A stretch of 64,000 nt of DNA, taken from Epiperipatus broadwayi. Taxonomy: Eukaryota > Onychophora > Udeonychophora > Euonychophora > Peripatidae. The translations under genes were made by a program, and so were the position numbers. A model generated the notes under the pieces. That model worked only from the letters and a program-made list of their open reading frames with translations, searched no databases and was not told the origin of the DNA. Location: the NCBI GenBank assembly GCA_028023455.1, contig JAQFVV010006342.1:517001-581000 (forward strand), in the 5' to 3' direction. Positions 1 through 11,644 of the stretch are shown here, piece by piece. Numbering within the stretch: the first letter of the stretch is position 1; every line of letters begins with the position of its first letter.

Positions 1-213
1 TTCTATTTCTGATTGTAATTGATCAAACGCTTTTATTAAATCTTTGATAAACTACTACTTTACTTACCAAATATATTTTATTAATTTAATGATTAAAATT
101 ATTTAAATCATTATGGATTGCTAGAAGCAATTAGTTCTTTCCTGAATGTAGTATACTTGTGGAGTAATTAAGTCTATCATTATTATATCAAACAATGGGA
201 AATTTTAAAATAT

Positions 214-485
214 TACATGATCACCATTTCCTATGTGTAAACAATATGTTAAAACAGTAACAACCTTCTCCTTACACTAGTGACATCTAGTGCAAGTCAT
301 AGTAATCAATGAATACTAAAAGGGTTGTGCATCAAAATCTCTATCTAATGACCCCAGACTAACTTCTAGTTTATGGTTTTCATCAATGAGGATTCACCTA
401 GTAGGATTTTGATACACAAACTTTCTGACATCCATTAATTACTATGATTTTTATTAGGTGGCACTATTGTAGGAAAACAGTATAA
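214..485 (-). repeat. F1-family foldback, degraded hammerhead copy
   Basis: A short inverted repeat. The left arm near 297-345 (CATAGTAATCAATGAAT and on) pairs with the right arm near 408-455. The segment aligns with the F1 repeats at 31.1, 45.4 and 51.5 kb, sharing the CATGATCACCATTTC end and the TGCATAAAATC segment. On the minus strand the ribozyme core is degraded: TTGATGA replaces CTGATGA and GAAGT replaces GAAAC. The two conserved flanks around TAGTCTGGGG are kept. It is an old, presumably inactive copy. Confidence 0.55.
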
Positions 486-629
486 TATTTTAAATTTTAA
501 AATGGATAGAAAATACAAATCTCTTACTTTTAAATGAATTGATGATAACAATATAATGAAGATAAATAAATTTAGACTTATTCTTCTCTTTTACTTTTTT
601 TGCATTTCTTCATATATTCATATATATTT

Positions 630-768
630 CTTATAATAACTCCTCTCATATACACTTTAAAAGGTAAAGGAAATTGAGAATGCTCTGATGAAGACTGCTG
701 GACAGTCGAAACTGTCAGGAAAATATTTTTTTTTGCATTAAAGTGTATATGAAAGAAGTTATTATAAG
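630..768 (+). repeat. Foldback element with hammerhead-like core
   Basis: Arms 630-660 and 738-768 are near-complementary (CTTATAATAACT with AGTTATTATAAG; CATATACACTTTAA with TTAAAGTGTATATG). Between them on the plus strand lie CTGATGA (685-691), a five-pair stem II (GACTG, loop, CAGTC), GAAA (708-711) and a GTC at 714-716. This is the order of a type I hammerhead, with the foldback arms where an extended stem I would be. Helix III has only one loop base and the proximal stem I is poor, so activity is doubtful. Confidence 0.5.
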
Positions 769-2839
769 CAGATTATTTTGACTAACAAAAATAAATATTT
801 TTATCTAAGAGTCCTTTTAATTTGATTTTGTTCCTAAAACTTGGTATCTTTTTCTCTATACTAATATGACAATATCTGTTTTTTTTTTCATTTCATCTGA
901 TAATATGAAGTATTGCATTTAATTTAGAATTTTTATTAGTGAGTAAAAATTTGGCTAATTATTAAGTGATATAATTGAAAATAATTATTCACAAAGAAAG
1001 ATGGACAACATTTTTGCACAATACATTTTATATTTGAGATATTTATTGCTGAGATATTTATAAAAATTTGATATGCCAACTTTGTTATTATATTTTAATT
1101 GAATATTGCACTGGAGTCCAATTACTTTCATTTATAATTCTTCATTAACCTTTTCAATATTAATTTACAAAGGTGAACAAAATAATAAAAATTCATGTTC
1201 AAACTATTTGAAATTCAATTTTTAATTCTTCAATTTGAGGAATATAATTTTGAGCATTATTATTATTTGAAGAAATCAATTTAAATGTATTAAAGTAGGA
1301 TAAATTATTCTTTGACAACTGGGTATACCAGAGATAGAGTTTTGCCAAAAATGATTAACTGAATCATACATATGATATATCAACTATTCACATCAAAGTG
1401 TTTATGTGTTTTTTATGGCAACCAAAAAGGCTAAATCTTTTCATTAATTATCATCAGTGATCTAAGGAATCAATTTTCTTTTGAATGAAGGACACATATC
1501 AATTTCTTTTAAGAGTTCAAAACATCATTTTAAAATGATGTCATGGCTAAGCCACCTAACTTCTACATAATATAGAAAATTGCTGTATTGTGAACTTAAT
1601 TCATGCAATAATGCATTGAATTGTCAATGATTCATTTACTGTTTTAATTACTATCCTCATGATGTGTTCAAATTAAATTTTTTATAACAATGTGAGTCCT
1701 TGTGTATGATACAATGAAACAATTTTAGTTTGTTCTTGTACCATATTTTCATTTTCCTTTCAAATATAACTACTCCAACATTAACATCAATCATAGTAGG
1801 AACTCCATCTATAATAATACTTACTAATTTTGACCAGTCTATGTGACATTTTAAGACTCACAAGTATAAGTCATTCCTTGTCATTGTTTCTGAAATAGGC
1901 ACCATATCCCATAATTCTTTGATCACATTCACTGGAAAGTATTAATAGTGTCTATACATGCATTAACTGCAGTGGAAAATGCTATAAGATTGTATATTTT
2001 TTCATGCACTATATGTATTAGAAGTTCTCAACTATATCTTCAACATGTTCCACAACTAGATTTCCTGATAAGCTTATATTTGCAATTTTTGTTTATTTTC
2101 TGGACATAATTTTGACTGCACTTAAAATACAATTTTTAATAAATTCTCCATCAGTAAATGATTTTAAAACCCAATCAATTTTTTTCATTTGTGACATAAC
2201 TACATTTAATAATAACACCATTTGTTTTACTAGCATTCAAATATATCCTTTCTTAAAATTTCTGTTCATTTCTTAAATACTTATGTTTAACATCACACAT
2301 TTTTTCTATATATTTATCATAGTGCAGATTTTTTTCATAATGGCATTTTTGGTTACATTTTTTTACTACAGTGATAATTTTGTCTACATATCAAACATGT
2401 TTGATACTTTTTATTTTTTCAAAAAATATGCTTTCTATTTTTCTTATAAATTTCTGTCTTTTTTATTTATTTTTCTTTCTTTTTTTTTTTAACTTTAACT
2501 ATTTTTATTTTTTTAAAACTTTAAATTCGGATGTTGCTACAAACAAAAATTATATAAGTTATTGAAGTAATCTTTTATTAATACATTATTGTATTACAGT
2601 GACAATTTGTAATTTATTTACATTTTATCACATGACTAAAAATGGCTGCATGACATGTAATTTCCATTAAATGAAGACAAAATTTGAAGATTAAAAATGT
2701 ACAAAAAATTAGAGTAATAAATTTTCTTTTGCTTAAAACTAACATAAAATATTTAGAAGTTTGAATTTTTTCTATTTTAGGCTCTGCAAGATGTTAGAAA
2801 CATTGGTTTTTAGAAAAGAAATCATTAAAATCATAGGCC
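769..2839. other. AT-rich sequence, no gene seen
   Basis: No exon-like open frame, RNA gene or recognisable element was found. Open frames near 2283-2565 are Phe/Tyr/Ile-rich translations of T-rich runs and are not credible genes. Confidence 0.6.
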
Positions 2840-2897
2840 AGATATGAAGCATCTGTGGTCCAAAACCAGCTCATAGACTGCCAATTTGGGACCCCTG
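2840..2897. mobile_element. hAT-type terminal remnant
   Basis: The segment ends in TTGGGACCCCTG, the inverted form of the CAGGGGTCCC terminus typical of some hAT transposons and seen intact at 56651-57085. Only this end is recognisable, so it is probably a truncated nonautonomous copy. Confidence 0.35.
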
Positions 2898-3059
2898 CTT
2901 TAAACATTAGTTTTTAATGCTGCCTACATCAACTTGAAGATTTTATTTTAAAATGGATATCTTTGAAAATAATAGACAAATATTTTATTTGACCTTCAAA
3001 TATTATTTATTGGTAGTTAGTCTATTTATAAAAGACAAGGCACTTTTCCATTTTGGTAT

Positions 3060-3500
3060 CATCTTCTATAAGTTTGGATATCAGTGATTATCAAGTTTAT
3101 ATAAAATTCCTATAATATTTAAATCCCCATTTTCAGATCATTTTCTGGTATTTGCTTTTATCAATGAGGTCTGGGATTTAAAGTGGAAATAATGCAGATT
3201 ATAGATTTAGTAATCACCTTTAACTTCATCTTAGCTAACAAGCTAAAAACTTGAAATTCAAATCAGCCTAAGGTTTTAAACCTAAGTCAATCTATGTAAA
3301 CAATTACAGAGATCTGAAACCAGTTCAGTAATCAAAACTGTCAGATGTATATAGTATTTAAATCTCCATCCTTGAACCAGTTTATGGCTTTTTGCTTTTA
3401 TCAATGTAGCCTGGGATTTAAAGTTAAAAAGTTAAATACTCAGAATAAAGACCTCAAATGTATCTATTAATCAGTAATTACTCAAACTTATATAAGATGG
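3060..3500 (-). repeat. Diverged direct repeats with hammerhead-like remnants
   Basis: Two related segments (about 3090-3230 and 3330-3480) share TATTTAAATC at one side and TTGCTTTTATCAATG followed by CTGGGATTTAAAG at the other. On the minus strand each reads as a decayed hammerhead core: TTGATAA, a weak GC-containing stem II, and AAAA or TAAAC in place of GAAAC. They look like fossil members of the same superfamily as F1 and F3. Confidence 0.35.
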
Positions 3501-4066
3501 CACTAAAGTGTAGAGCAATTCTTGTTAGGTCACATTTGTTTAAGCTGCTTAAGCTGGTAGTTTGATGACTTGTAGTTAATATTAACATTCTTTAGTACAA
3601 TATACATTATTTTCAGTAAAAGTATTTGCTGATTTTGTCAAATGTAGGCATAAATAGCTTCGTTTTACTGAAATGTAATGTTAATTTATTAGGATTCATC
3701 AATTTAGAGAAATGTTTTGCCTGTGTGGTGCCTACAATTAATAAAGAATTAAAGTTACTCAAATATATAGCTATTTGGATTGGTTTCAGATCTATATGAT
3801 GGTTTAAGCAAGTTGTTGAGTCCATAATTTGCAATTGATGAGAATTTTACATTTTAGCTAGATAAACAAAATGGAGTTAATGGTGGTTTCTGGATAAATA
3901 CCTTCATTTCTTTTAACTTTGAATACCAAACCTCATTGTTAAGGATAAAATCCAGGAAACTAATTTGAAAATGGGGATTTCAATACTAGCAATAAGAATT
4001 TATAGACATTTGGTAATTAGTGATATTGTTACATGAGATGCACTAGAGTGTAGGGATGCATTAGCC

Positions 4067-5190
4067 CAGTGGTTTCCAAACGTTTTTGACTATATACCCC
4101 TAAGATAGAAAAAATAAATATCATATATCCCAACATTGAAAGAACAGAAATCTATATTGATGTGTATTGTAGAGGAAATAGCCTTATGTCATTGTATAAT
4201 AACCAAACAAACTATTATCAACATTACTTTCTTTGTAAACAGCTTACAATTTAATGTGAACAATAAGACTGCATTTGTTTAATAATATCTGAAAATTCTG
4301 GTTTGGTGTTTTCTGATACTGTGATAAGAAGGTCTGGCTCCAAGTTTAATTTATTCCGATATTTGATTTTGATACTTGTTATTGCAGAAAATGATACTTC
4401 ACATAGATAAGTAGAATGAAATGGTAAGAGTGCATCACTTGCTGGGCTTACTACAATGACATGCTTGAATTTCAGTTTGATCTATCAATCATGATGCGAT
4501 TTTTACTGAAATTTGGTTTTAGTATATAAATTTTTTTCTACAGTACAGGCTTTTTCATACTTGCACTCCAATATGTAATATATAAGGGGTTTGAACTCAG
4601 ACTTTCAGACAACCCTCAACTATCCACACTATCTCATACTGCTGATACACACACATGTCACAAAGATAAATAATCACAAATACACATATTTTGTGCTAAA
4701 CCAGCATTTGGTCCAGATTATCATCTCCACACATATATACAATCAATGCTTAGCTTATATTAAGATAGCCAATCTTCATACTTTAATGGACAGGCTTCAA
4801 TCTGCTCCACAACTCGTTGTAATTTTGTATTGCATCTAATTTCAATTAATTGCTCTTGAGTAAATATCGGAAGGTGTTCAATTTTTACACTTTCAGCAAA
4901 TGGATATAAAATCCATTGAAATTCTTTGACAGAAAGGTCTGTAAATAAGTCACAAAAATATGTTTCTAAACTTTATATATATATATATAAAAGAATTGTG
5001 TTTGTTCCACATTTACATTATTTTCTGCAATGAAATCTGACAAGGTTGGAAACATTTTCAAACATCTTTTCAAAATTCTCCCTCCACAGAACTATTTTCC
5101 TTCTAAATGCAGTTATTTTCTCATTCATTGTTAAATTGGAGGTGATGAGAATGGGAAAACTTTCGTCTTATCGGCTTCTAGATGGTTTGA
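4067..5190 (+). mobile_element. Decayed hAT-like transposon, interrupted by F2
   Basis: It begins CAGTGGTTTCCAAACG, a typical hAT terminal inverted repeat, followed by the TATACCCCTAAG and AAATAAATATCATAT context common inside such ends. The region after it, up to about 5190, is unlike the surrounding AT-rich filler but holds no intact frame. An F2 repeat sits inside at 4583-4830. The other terminus was not found, so the right limit is a guess. Confidence 0.35.
4583..4830 (-). repeat. F2 repeat, hammerhead core deleted
   Basis: It carries the F2 signature: a tRNA T-arm-like end (GGGGTTTGAACTCAGA), a GATAAATAATCACAAAT segment, and the AGCTTATATTAAGATAGC tail. In ribozyme sense (minus strand) the GACCAA of stem I runs directly into TGCTGGTTTAGCA, so CTGATGA has been lost; GAAA reads AAAA. 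It is not functional as a ribozyme. Confidence 0.6.
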
Positions 5191-6130
5191 ATAAACCTTT
5201 GCAGCGGTTAGTATGATTTCAAACAAATATTTCTGTTTAAAACCATATTATAGTCAGTTATAGAAACTACAATCTAAGCTGATCTATGCTTAAGTTAATC
5301 TAAAATTAAGACGCACGTGTTTTTGGCTACCTACTCAAAGATATGTGTACATCACTTTAAAGATCACTGCAATCTAGTCTTATTGTATTAAGCTGGAAAT
5401 TATGGTGATTTATTATTATCACTCTATTTTCACTTTTAAGTATTAAAATGTGCCTTTATTTGTGTTGTTTGTAGGAAATCCATTTAAAATGAATATTATA
5501 TTTTAAATTATGAATTTATTTTATAAATATAAAATAATTTTAATGTTTGTTTGTAAAAAGCATGCATGCACACATCCTTATAATAAATCCATCTATTCTT
5601 GCGTATAAATTTAATGATTCAAAACTTATACCATTATATTCAATTTATTAAAATTTTCTACGTTATGGTATAAATAATATTTACTAAGACAATAAACCTC
5701 AAGAGTGTGTGCTTGAAAATGCGAAGGTAGGGACCTCTACAGGTCTTAACCACAAGCTTACGCTTTGGAAGAAAAGAGGGGAACCCTCTTACTTCAACCT
5801 ACTTTCTATATAAATAGGTGAAGCTGAAGTGGTTAGATCTGAAAGCGTGAAGCTATTCAATACCGTCTGATGTCAACAAATTTTATTTCCGTCTTTAAAT
5901 GTTTGAACTTGATTCTATTTATAAACAATTACAATTATAACTATTTATACTATTTTAAATATCCAGCCTTCTTTTTATTCAATTAAGCGCATTTGCCCTG
6001 TCCAGCTTGACTATGATTTTTCATTTTTAATCATAATTATTATATAGTTGTTTGAGTTAATCTTATGTTGCACAGCACATGCTAATGTCGATTTCTATAT
6101 TTCTTTTTAATAGATTTAACAAATAGTATT
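5191..6130. other. No gene seen
   Basis: Mostly AT-rich. A less AT-rich patch at about 5700-5880 (GGTAGGGACCTCTACAGG, and a TATATAAATAGG TATA-like site) may be a fragment of a retroelement regulatory region. I cannot assign it. Confidence 0.4.
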
Positions 6131-6340
6131 GATAATAGATGGACAATTGAAATCTTAAACCGGATTCCAAGAGATTGTAAAAGACCCAGAAAGTGATCAC
6201 ATGTGAGATGGATGGATGAAATAAGAGAGTGGTGCAATGATGCTGTGGAGAAGAGAAGTTAAAGATCGGAGAAGATGGTTTGAACTTGGAGAGACCTTCA
6301 TCCTGCAGTGGATTGATAATGTTTGATGATGATGATGATT
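6131..6340 (+). mobile_element. 5'-truncated RTE retrotransposon fragment
   Basis: It aligns with the last ~200 bases of the intact RTE element at 58305-61586: GATAATAGATGGACAATTGA, AGAGATTGTAAAAGACCC, GATGGATGAAATAAGAGA, and the terminal CTGCAGTGGATTGATAATG followed by (GATGAT)n. It lies in the opposite orientation. A stop-generating substitution and a small indel near 6200-6240 break the frame. Extreme 5' truncation and a GAT-repeat 3' end are normal for RTE copies. Confidence 0.85.
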
Positions 6341-7182
6341 ACAAAATAAATTTAATAAATATTTATATTACGTGTGTGTATATATATAGTTCAAACTTCA
6401 TTTATTGTATTTTTATCACTGTAAGTTTTAGTAATTAAGCTTGGATAACATTCACACCTTTTTAAGATTGATTTTGCATTTCCCAATCAGACTTGTTCAG
6501 GAAACATTCGCTTACAGGATTATCAGGTGCAATTATTTTTAATTCAACACTTCTAACGTAGACAAATCAAAAATGTCTCAAGCCACTTCAGTATTTTGAT
6601 TTAAAATTCATTAGATTTAGTAAACATTTTACGCTTATTAATTGTTGTACTAACTTGCGGGCAGACGTATAATTTTGTTGGGAAAAGTAGAATTATATTT
6701 GAATAAACAAATATTAAAGATTCTTAACAATTTTCTTTTTTAAAAAACCCATTTATTTCTAATTGGATTAACACAGTGTTTTGTCATTTTTACAAGTGTA
6801 GAGAGAATAAAACAATATATTTATATAAGTACAACCAGAAATACACTCCATTCTCTAACCCGTGTAAATCATTATCAACCACTTTTAAACAAGTGTCTAT
6901 TTTTAATATAGAAAAGATAAAGGGGAAAAAAATGTATTGTGAATTTTGAGATAAGTAATCAAAAATCACAAATCTGTTTATCTGCATCAAATGCTGATCT
7001 TTTCTGCATGGTTTACTGCTATGGTAAAATAGTTTGTTCTAGAGATCAGGGTACATGGATTCTAATTTCAGCTCTCCACTTCTACTACTCATACTTCTTA
7101 TTAACTCTCAAGCAATAAACCATTTGATTGTATATATATCTTTTTTTTTGTATATACAGAAAAATTTATTTATGGAAATTAT
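6341..7182. other. No gene seen
   Basis: AT-rich sequence with no convincing exon on either strand. The minus-strand open frame near 6790-6990 has no recognisable motif. Confidence 0.5.
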
Positions 7183-7455
7183 AGGGGATTTGAACCCAGA
7201 TTTTCAAACTCCCTTCAGCTATCTAATCTATCTCATACAACTAATACACATTACCACACACATGTGAAAAAGATAAATGATCTCCAATATATATATATAT
7301 ATATCATGCTGGACCAAATGATGAGTGCTTGTTCAGCATGAAATATGTATATTGAACATCATTTATCTTTCACATGTGTGTTGTCATGTATATTAGTTGT
7401 ATGAGATAGATTGGATTGCTAAAGGGAGCTTAAAAATCTGGGTTCAAATCCTCTA
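7183..7455 (+). repeat. F2 foldback pair with defective hammerhead
   Basis: The two halves are inverted copies of the F2 outer part: GGGGATTTGAACCCAGA at 7184-7200 and its complement at about 7438-7454. The plus-strand core has ATGATGA (C3 changed to A), a TGCT/AGCA stem II, then GAAAT and TATATTG. The cleavage core is therefore mutated. The box-B-like GGTTCAAATCC at the ends is the tRNA T-arm-like part of the family. Confidence 0.65.
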
Positions 7456-7631
7456 TTATTACATCTGAACTCCAGGGATATAAAGTATATCTGTATTTAA
7501 ATTACTATTTATGTATATACATCTATTAAAATGATAATTTTCATAAGCTAGAGATATAAGTGATATATTATTTGGATTTGTCTGTCTATGATTTATTTAT
7601 TGTACTAATATACCCATGTTTCATCTGGGTA

Positions 7632-7735
7632 ACACTGGCAAAACAAGTTTTTTTCATAATAGCTCTTTTGTTAGGGGGGGGGGGGGGCTTTAAAGAAACA
7701 AAAGAGTTATTATGAGAATAACTTGCTCTGCCTCA
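7632..7735. repeat. Imperfect hairpin with G-run
   Basis: GGCAAAACAAG through CATAATAGCTCTTTTGTT pairs with AACAAAAGAGTTATTATGAG through CTTGCTCTGCC. A run of about thirteen G lies in the loop. It looks like a small MITE-type foldback; no family is assigned. Confidence 0.5.
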
Positions 7736-7856
7736 GGAATTGCTAATTAGTAGTAATTGATAGTTTCTTAGTAACATCAAAAGTTAGTGTTTCTCTATTT
7801 AATGTATATTACCTTCTTATTTTTATATAATAGAATTCATATAAACATTTAATTCA

Positions 7857-7857
<1 letters not shown>

Positions 7858-7909
<52 letters not shown>
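7858..7909. repeat. (TA)n microsatellite
   Basis: About 50 bases of uninterrupted TA dinucleotide immediately before the 7909-8090 palindrome. Confidence 0.9.
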
Positions 7910-7914
<5 letters not shown>

Positions 7915-8090
7915 ATACAGTACTTAAAAGTTTATAAAAATATATGTATAACCGTCACTTAGAAGCACTTTCAACTAACTTGTAACTTTTGTAATGATAG
8001 TTGGCAAAGCTACAAGTTAGTTGAAAGCGCTTCTAAGTGACGGTTATATATATATATTTTTATAAACTTTTAAGTACTGCATTTTCAAAT
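7909..8090. mobile_element. Near-perfect palindromic MITE
   Basis: Two arms of about 75 bases match as complements: TACAGTACTTAAAAG and AACCGTCACTTAGAAG on the left, CTTCTAAGTGACGGTT and CTTTTAAGTACTGCA on the right. They surround a loop of roughly 30 bases. There is no coding potential. It is a nonautonomous foldback transposon; the superfamily is unknown. Confidence 0.7.
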
Positions 8091-8132
8091 ATTTGTTTAT
8101 AAATTTACGTATATTATTTTGAAGAAATACAG

Positions 8133-8210
8133 ACATCGATTTGTAATATTATATATATATATATATATATACATCGATTTGTAATATTATATATATATAT
8201 ATATATATAT
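8133..8210. repeat. Two-unit minisatellite
   Basis: A 37-39-base unit made of ACATCGATTTGTAATATT plus a TA run occurs twice in tandem. Confidence 0.75.
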
Positions 8211-9215
8211 TCTCTTTATTGATTTTATATGCTCTTACACTAGCAGATTTAGTATCATCACATCCTGAAAATTTAACATATCAATTGGTATTACAATCTT
8301 AACATGATGTTGCCAGGATTTTATAGAGCATTCTTAGTTTAAAAAAATTTAAACTCTTTATGGTACAAATATAGAGTTCTATATCTTACTTTCATTCAGT
8401 AAATTTGTAAAAATAACAGTCTTATACACAATTCATTTACTTTAAATAGTTACATCTTTATGAACTGATGTGATTATACTTCTCTTTAATGAGCTGTAAT
8501 ATGTGTTGAGTGTACTGAAATGTAGCAATAGGGATAAAAGTAATGATGCAATGGCCGATCAGTTTCTCTATACTGAATCTCTATAAAATGTGTCTTTTAT
8601 CTTGTTAAATGCAGCAAAAACTGCCAAGATAAATATTGTTAAAGATTTATTTCTGCACTACCAGGGGTATGCCAGTAATATCTGATATTTGTGAGCAAAA
8701 CTTTAGTTGGCATCCCTATATTCTTTCTCTGCTAAAAAATTACTTTATAAAAATATATCAGTTAGTAAAAAAGGAAACACAAAATATGTTTTTATTGAGA
8801 AAAAAGCAGAAATTATACAAAAAATGTATAAAACAATAAACTTACAAGAAGGATGCAAAAATGAAAACAAAAATAATTCAGAAATAAAAGTTATTGGCAA
8901 GAAAATCATGTGAAAATTGCATAATTAGTTTGATATAAATTAACAAATATAACTCATATTCATTGAGAATTATTGGGTGTTTTTCTCAGAAAAATGTTCA
9001 AAAGCTTTAGAATGTAGTATTAATGTTATAGTAAGTGATAATAATGTAGGGAAGGGGGTTTATAACATAGATTTTTCTTAATGCTTTCATTGATTTTTTT
9101 AATTGAAAAAAATATGAAGTGGTCAGTATCTTATGAACAATAGCTAACATCTAAAGCTTTACTTTTTGTTTTCTAAGCAAAGATTTATCAAATATAATAT
9201 AATACTAAAACATTT
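8211..9215. other. No gene seen
   Basis: AT-rich. Overlapping Lys/Asn-rich open frames at 8636-8913 show no motif and have no splice context; they are not called as genes. Confidence 0.5.
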
Positions 9216-9447
9216 ATGCACTTTATTACTGTTTTACAATGCTTTAATTACCATTCTCTTTTTGACAGTATTGATTGCCCCAGCAATCTTCTTCAGAACT
9301 TTCATTTATATCTCTAAACCTTAATTAATTTAGCAGTTGAGGTTTAGAGATATAAATGAAAGTTCTGAAGAACATTGCTGGGGCAATCGATACTGTCAAA
9401 AAGAGGGTGGTAATTAAAGCATTGTAAAACAGTAATTAAGTGCATAG
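9216..9447. mobile_element. Foldback MITE with hammerhead-like cores in both arms
   Basis: It is a near-perfect inverted repeat of about 230 bases. The arms run from ATGCACTTTATTACTG to CTTTCATTTATATCTCTAAACC and back. Each arm, read outward from the centre, holds CTGAAGA followed by a GATTGC/GCAATC or CATTGC/GCAATC stem and then AATAC or GATAC and TGTC. This parallels CTGATGA-stem II-GAAAC-TGTC at 685-716 with a damaged GAAA. Confidence 0.65.
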
Positions 9448-11586
9448 ATGATTTAGTACTACATTATACACATTTGCCAATGCAGTAAAGAAAGATTAGT
9501 TATTATACTTCTTCAAAGATTTATTATAAGGGTGATCTTTCCTTTTTAGTGATATTTCATGTTAAATGCATTGTTAACATCATCACCAATCCAAAATAAC
9601 ATGGTGTTAGAATTTTTTCAATATTTTAATGTTTATAAAGCAAATATCAGACTCCAAAGCAGAATTTTATAGATTTATCACAAATCAATGATTGTTAATT
9701 AATACTTAAGAGGAAACCTTAAAATAAAAAAGAATTGGTTCATTTTTTGAAAAAGCGTTTAGACAAACATTGTAAATGACTTTTATTTTTGTTGTTCTGA
9801 TTTACAAATAAGTTTTTAAATATTTAAAAAGGTAATTTTTTTAAGAATATTATTCATTTATAAAATTAAATTTAAAATAAATCGAGTCCAATTTATTGAG
9901 TTTTGGTATAAAGATTTTATACAGAAGTGAAAGTTGAGTATTTTCAAAAACTCTCATAAAGTGGAACAAAAAAAAAGTCAGATGTCAGAAGGGTTAGCAG
10001 ATAAACTTATAATTTTATAAACCAAAAATATTAAATATTTTTGGTACCAAATTATATTTAACTATATTTTATTTGGCAAAAAAATCGCATATATGTTTAT
10101 AGCATATGCAAATGTGCATAAACCTGTAAACAGTAAACTCATGCAAATTCATATTTTTACTTGTTTATGTAAAATTACTTGTTAAAACTAGATTAGAATG
10201 AAATAAAACTTAAGAAATAATAACAAGTAAATGATTATAAATAATTTCTTGAAGACAATATAAAACATAAGTAACATTTAAACAAAAATGTAATTAATGA
10301 ATACTTTTTTTAAATAGTTCCTCTTTATCAGGAATGTTTGGCATCTTTACTATCCTGTTGCCTGTGTGCATTGCACAAATTACATATTATATTAGCATTC
10401 ACCTGATCATCACCAGCTGACAAAGTATCTATTTTTTTTAACAATCTTTACAAAAATAGTCTTTATAGGTTGCATTCAAAACATGACTAACATACTGTAG
10501 ATTATTTAATCATTAATATATCTATAAATCCACAGTGCTAGAAGAAGCAATTTTTGCTTTTGCTTTTAATCTGTTAAAAATTTAAAACTTCATTGTCAAA
10601 TCTACCTAATATTTTAATACCTTTTTCACAAAGGTGACAATATAATCAAAGCACCATTGTCATGGCAATGGAAACAAATTTAGAATTGATATACATCTTC
10701 ATTTAATACTAATTTTCATTTCAAATATCTCATATTTTTTAGTTTCAGTAATCACTCTTTCTCTCATATCATTATGTAGCAGTTATATAATATGAATAAA
10801 CTGTTATGGATAGCTAGATATGACATTGCAGTAAATCTTTTCCATTAACTTCATTGGACAATTTGCTAAAGAAGTTATAAATTATATACCTTTATTTTGT
10901 CACTCCTTTATTTTGTCACTTTGTATACATTTTTTAGCAAAGAAAACGATCTTTCAATTTTTTTTATATCTAGTATGGCCAGTATAATGTCTTGTTCATT
11001 CAATAATAACCCACAACTTGTTTAATAAATGTTAAATCTTTATTGAAAGCATTTACACTAGTTATATATATATATATATTGAAGCAGTCACTCTGTAGTC
11101 AGTGAGCTTCATGTTTTCATTTTAAAAACTAACAATCTACAAGGGTTCAAACCCAGCATTCATTTGAATTTACTAACAGTGTTGTCACCTACTATGTGGT
11201 TATATATATACAATATGCAGAAACTTTCCTATATAACAAATGTTTATAATTTTAATTGTGTTATTTTGTTACTTTTAAATATTTGATTTTATATTTTTTT
11301 GTAAAACGAAAAATTTATAATCACGTAATTTGTAATTTTTTAAATAAAATTATTTGTGTTTAAATCTCAATTTTGTAAAAATATAAAAGAAAGAAGATAT
11401 AAGCAAGATGGCAGGTTCAAATTAACCCATTGTGAAGGTTTGCTTCACCAATTAAATATTTTTAAAGCTTGGCTTTCATTAATTAAAATATTATTTTCTT
11501 ATCATAATTTTGTTTTGGGTTTTTACCTTTTATAATTTAATCATTTTAACTAAAGATATTTTGCTAATGAAATATTTTTTGTTTAA
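9448..11586. other. AT-rich sequence, no gene seen
   Basis: No exon or RNA gene was recognised. A short fragment at 11068-11170 (ATATATATTGAAGCAGTC, then GGGTTCAAACCC) recurs in part at 21750-21795 and has a tRNA T-arm-like motif, so it may be a short tRNA-derived repeat. Confidence 0.5.
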
Positions 11587-11598
11587 TTTATTTTTATT
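11587..11598 (-). promoter_or_regulatory. Overlapping AATAAA polyadenylation signals
   Basis: Two adjacent AATAAA hexamers on the minus strand (11592-11587 and 11598-11593) lie about 50 bases after the stop codon of the exon at 12099-11645. This spacing fits a short 3' UTR. The signal is weak alone in such AT-rich DNA. Confidence 0.4.
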
Positions 11599-11644
11599 CT
11601 TAAATTCTTTTCGGTTGGAAGGTGATTTGAACCTTATAAGCTTC

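Noticed and set aside
2283-2565. Two overlapping Phe/Tyr-rich frames resembling membrane helices
   Set aside because: They translate T-rich low-complexity DNA; no splice or codon evidence.
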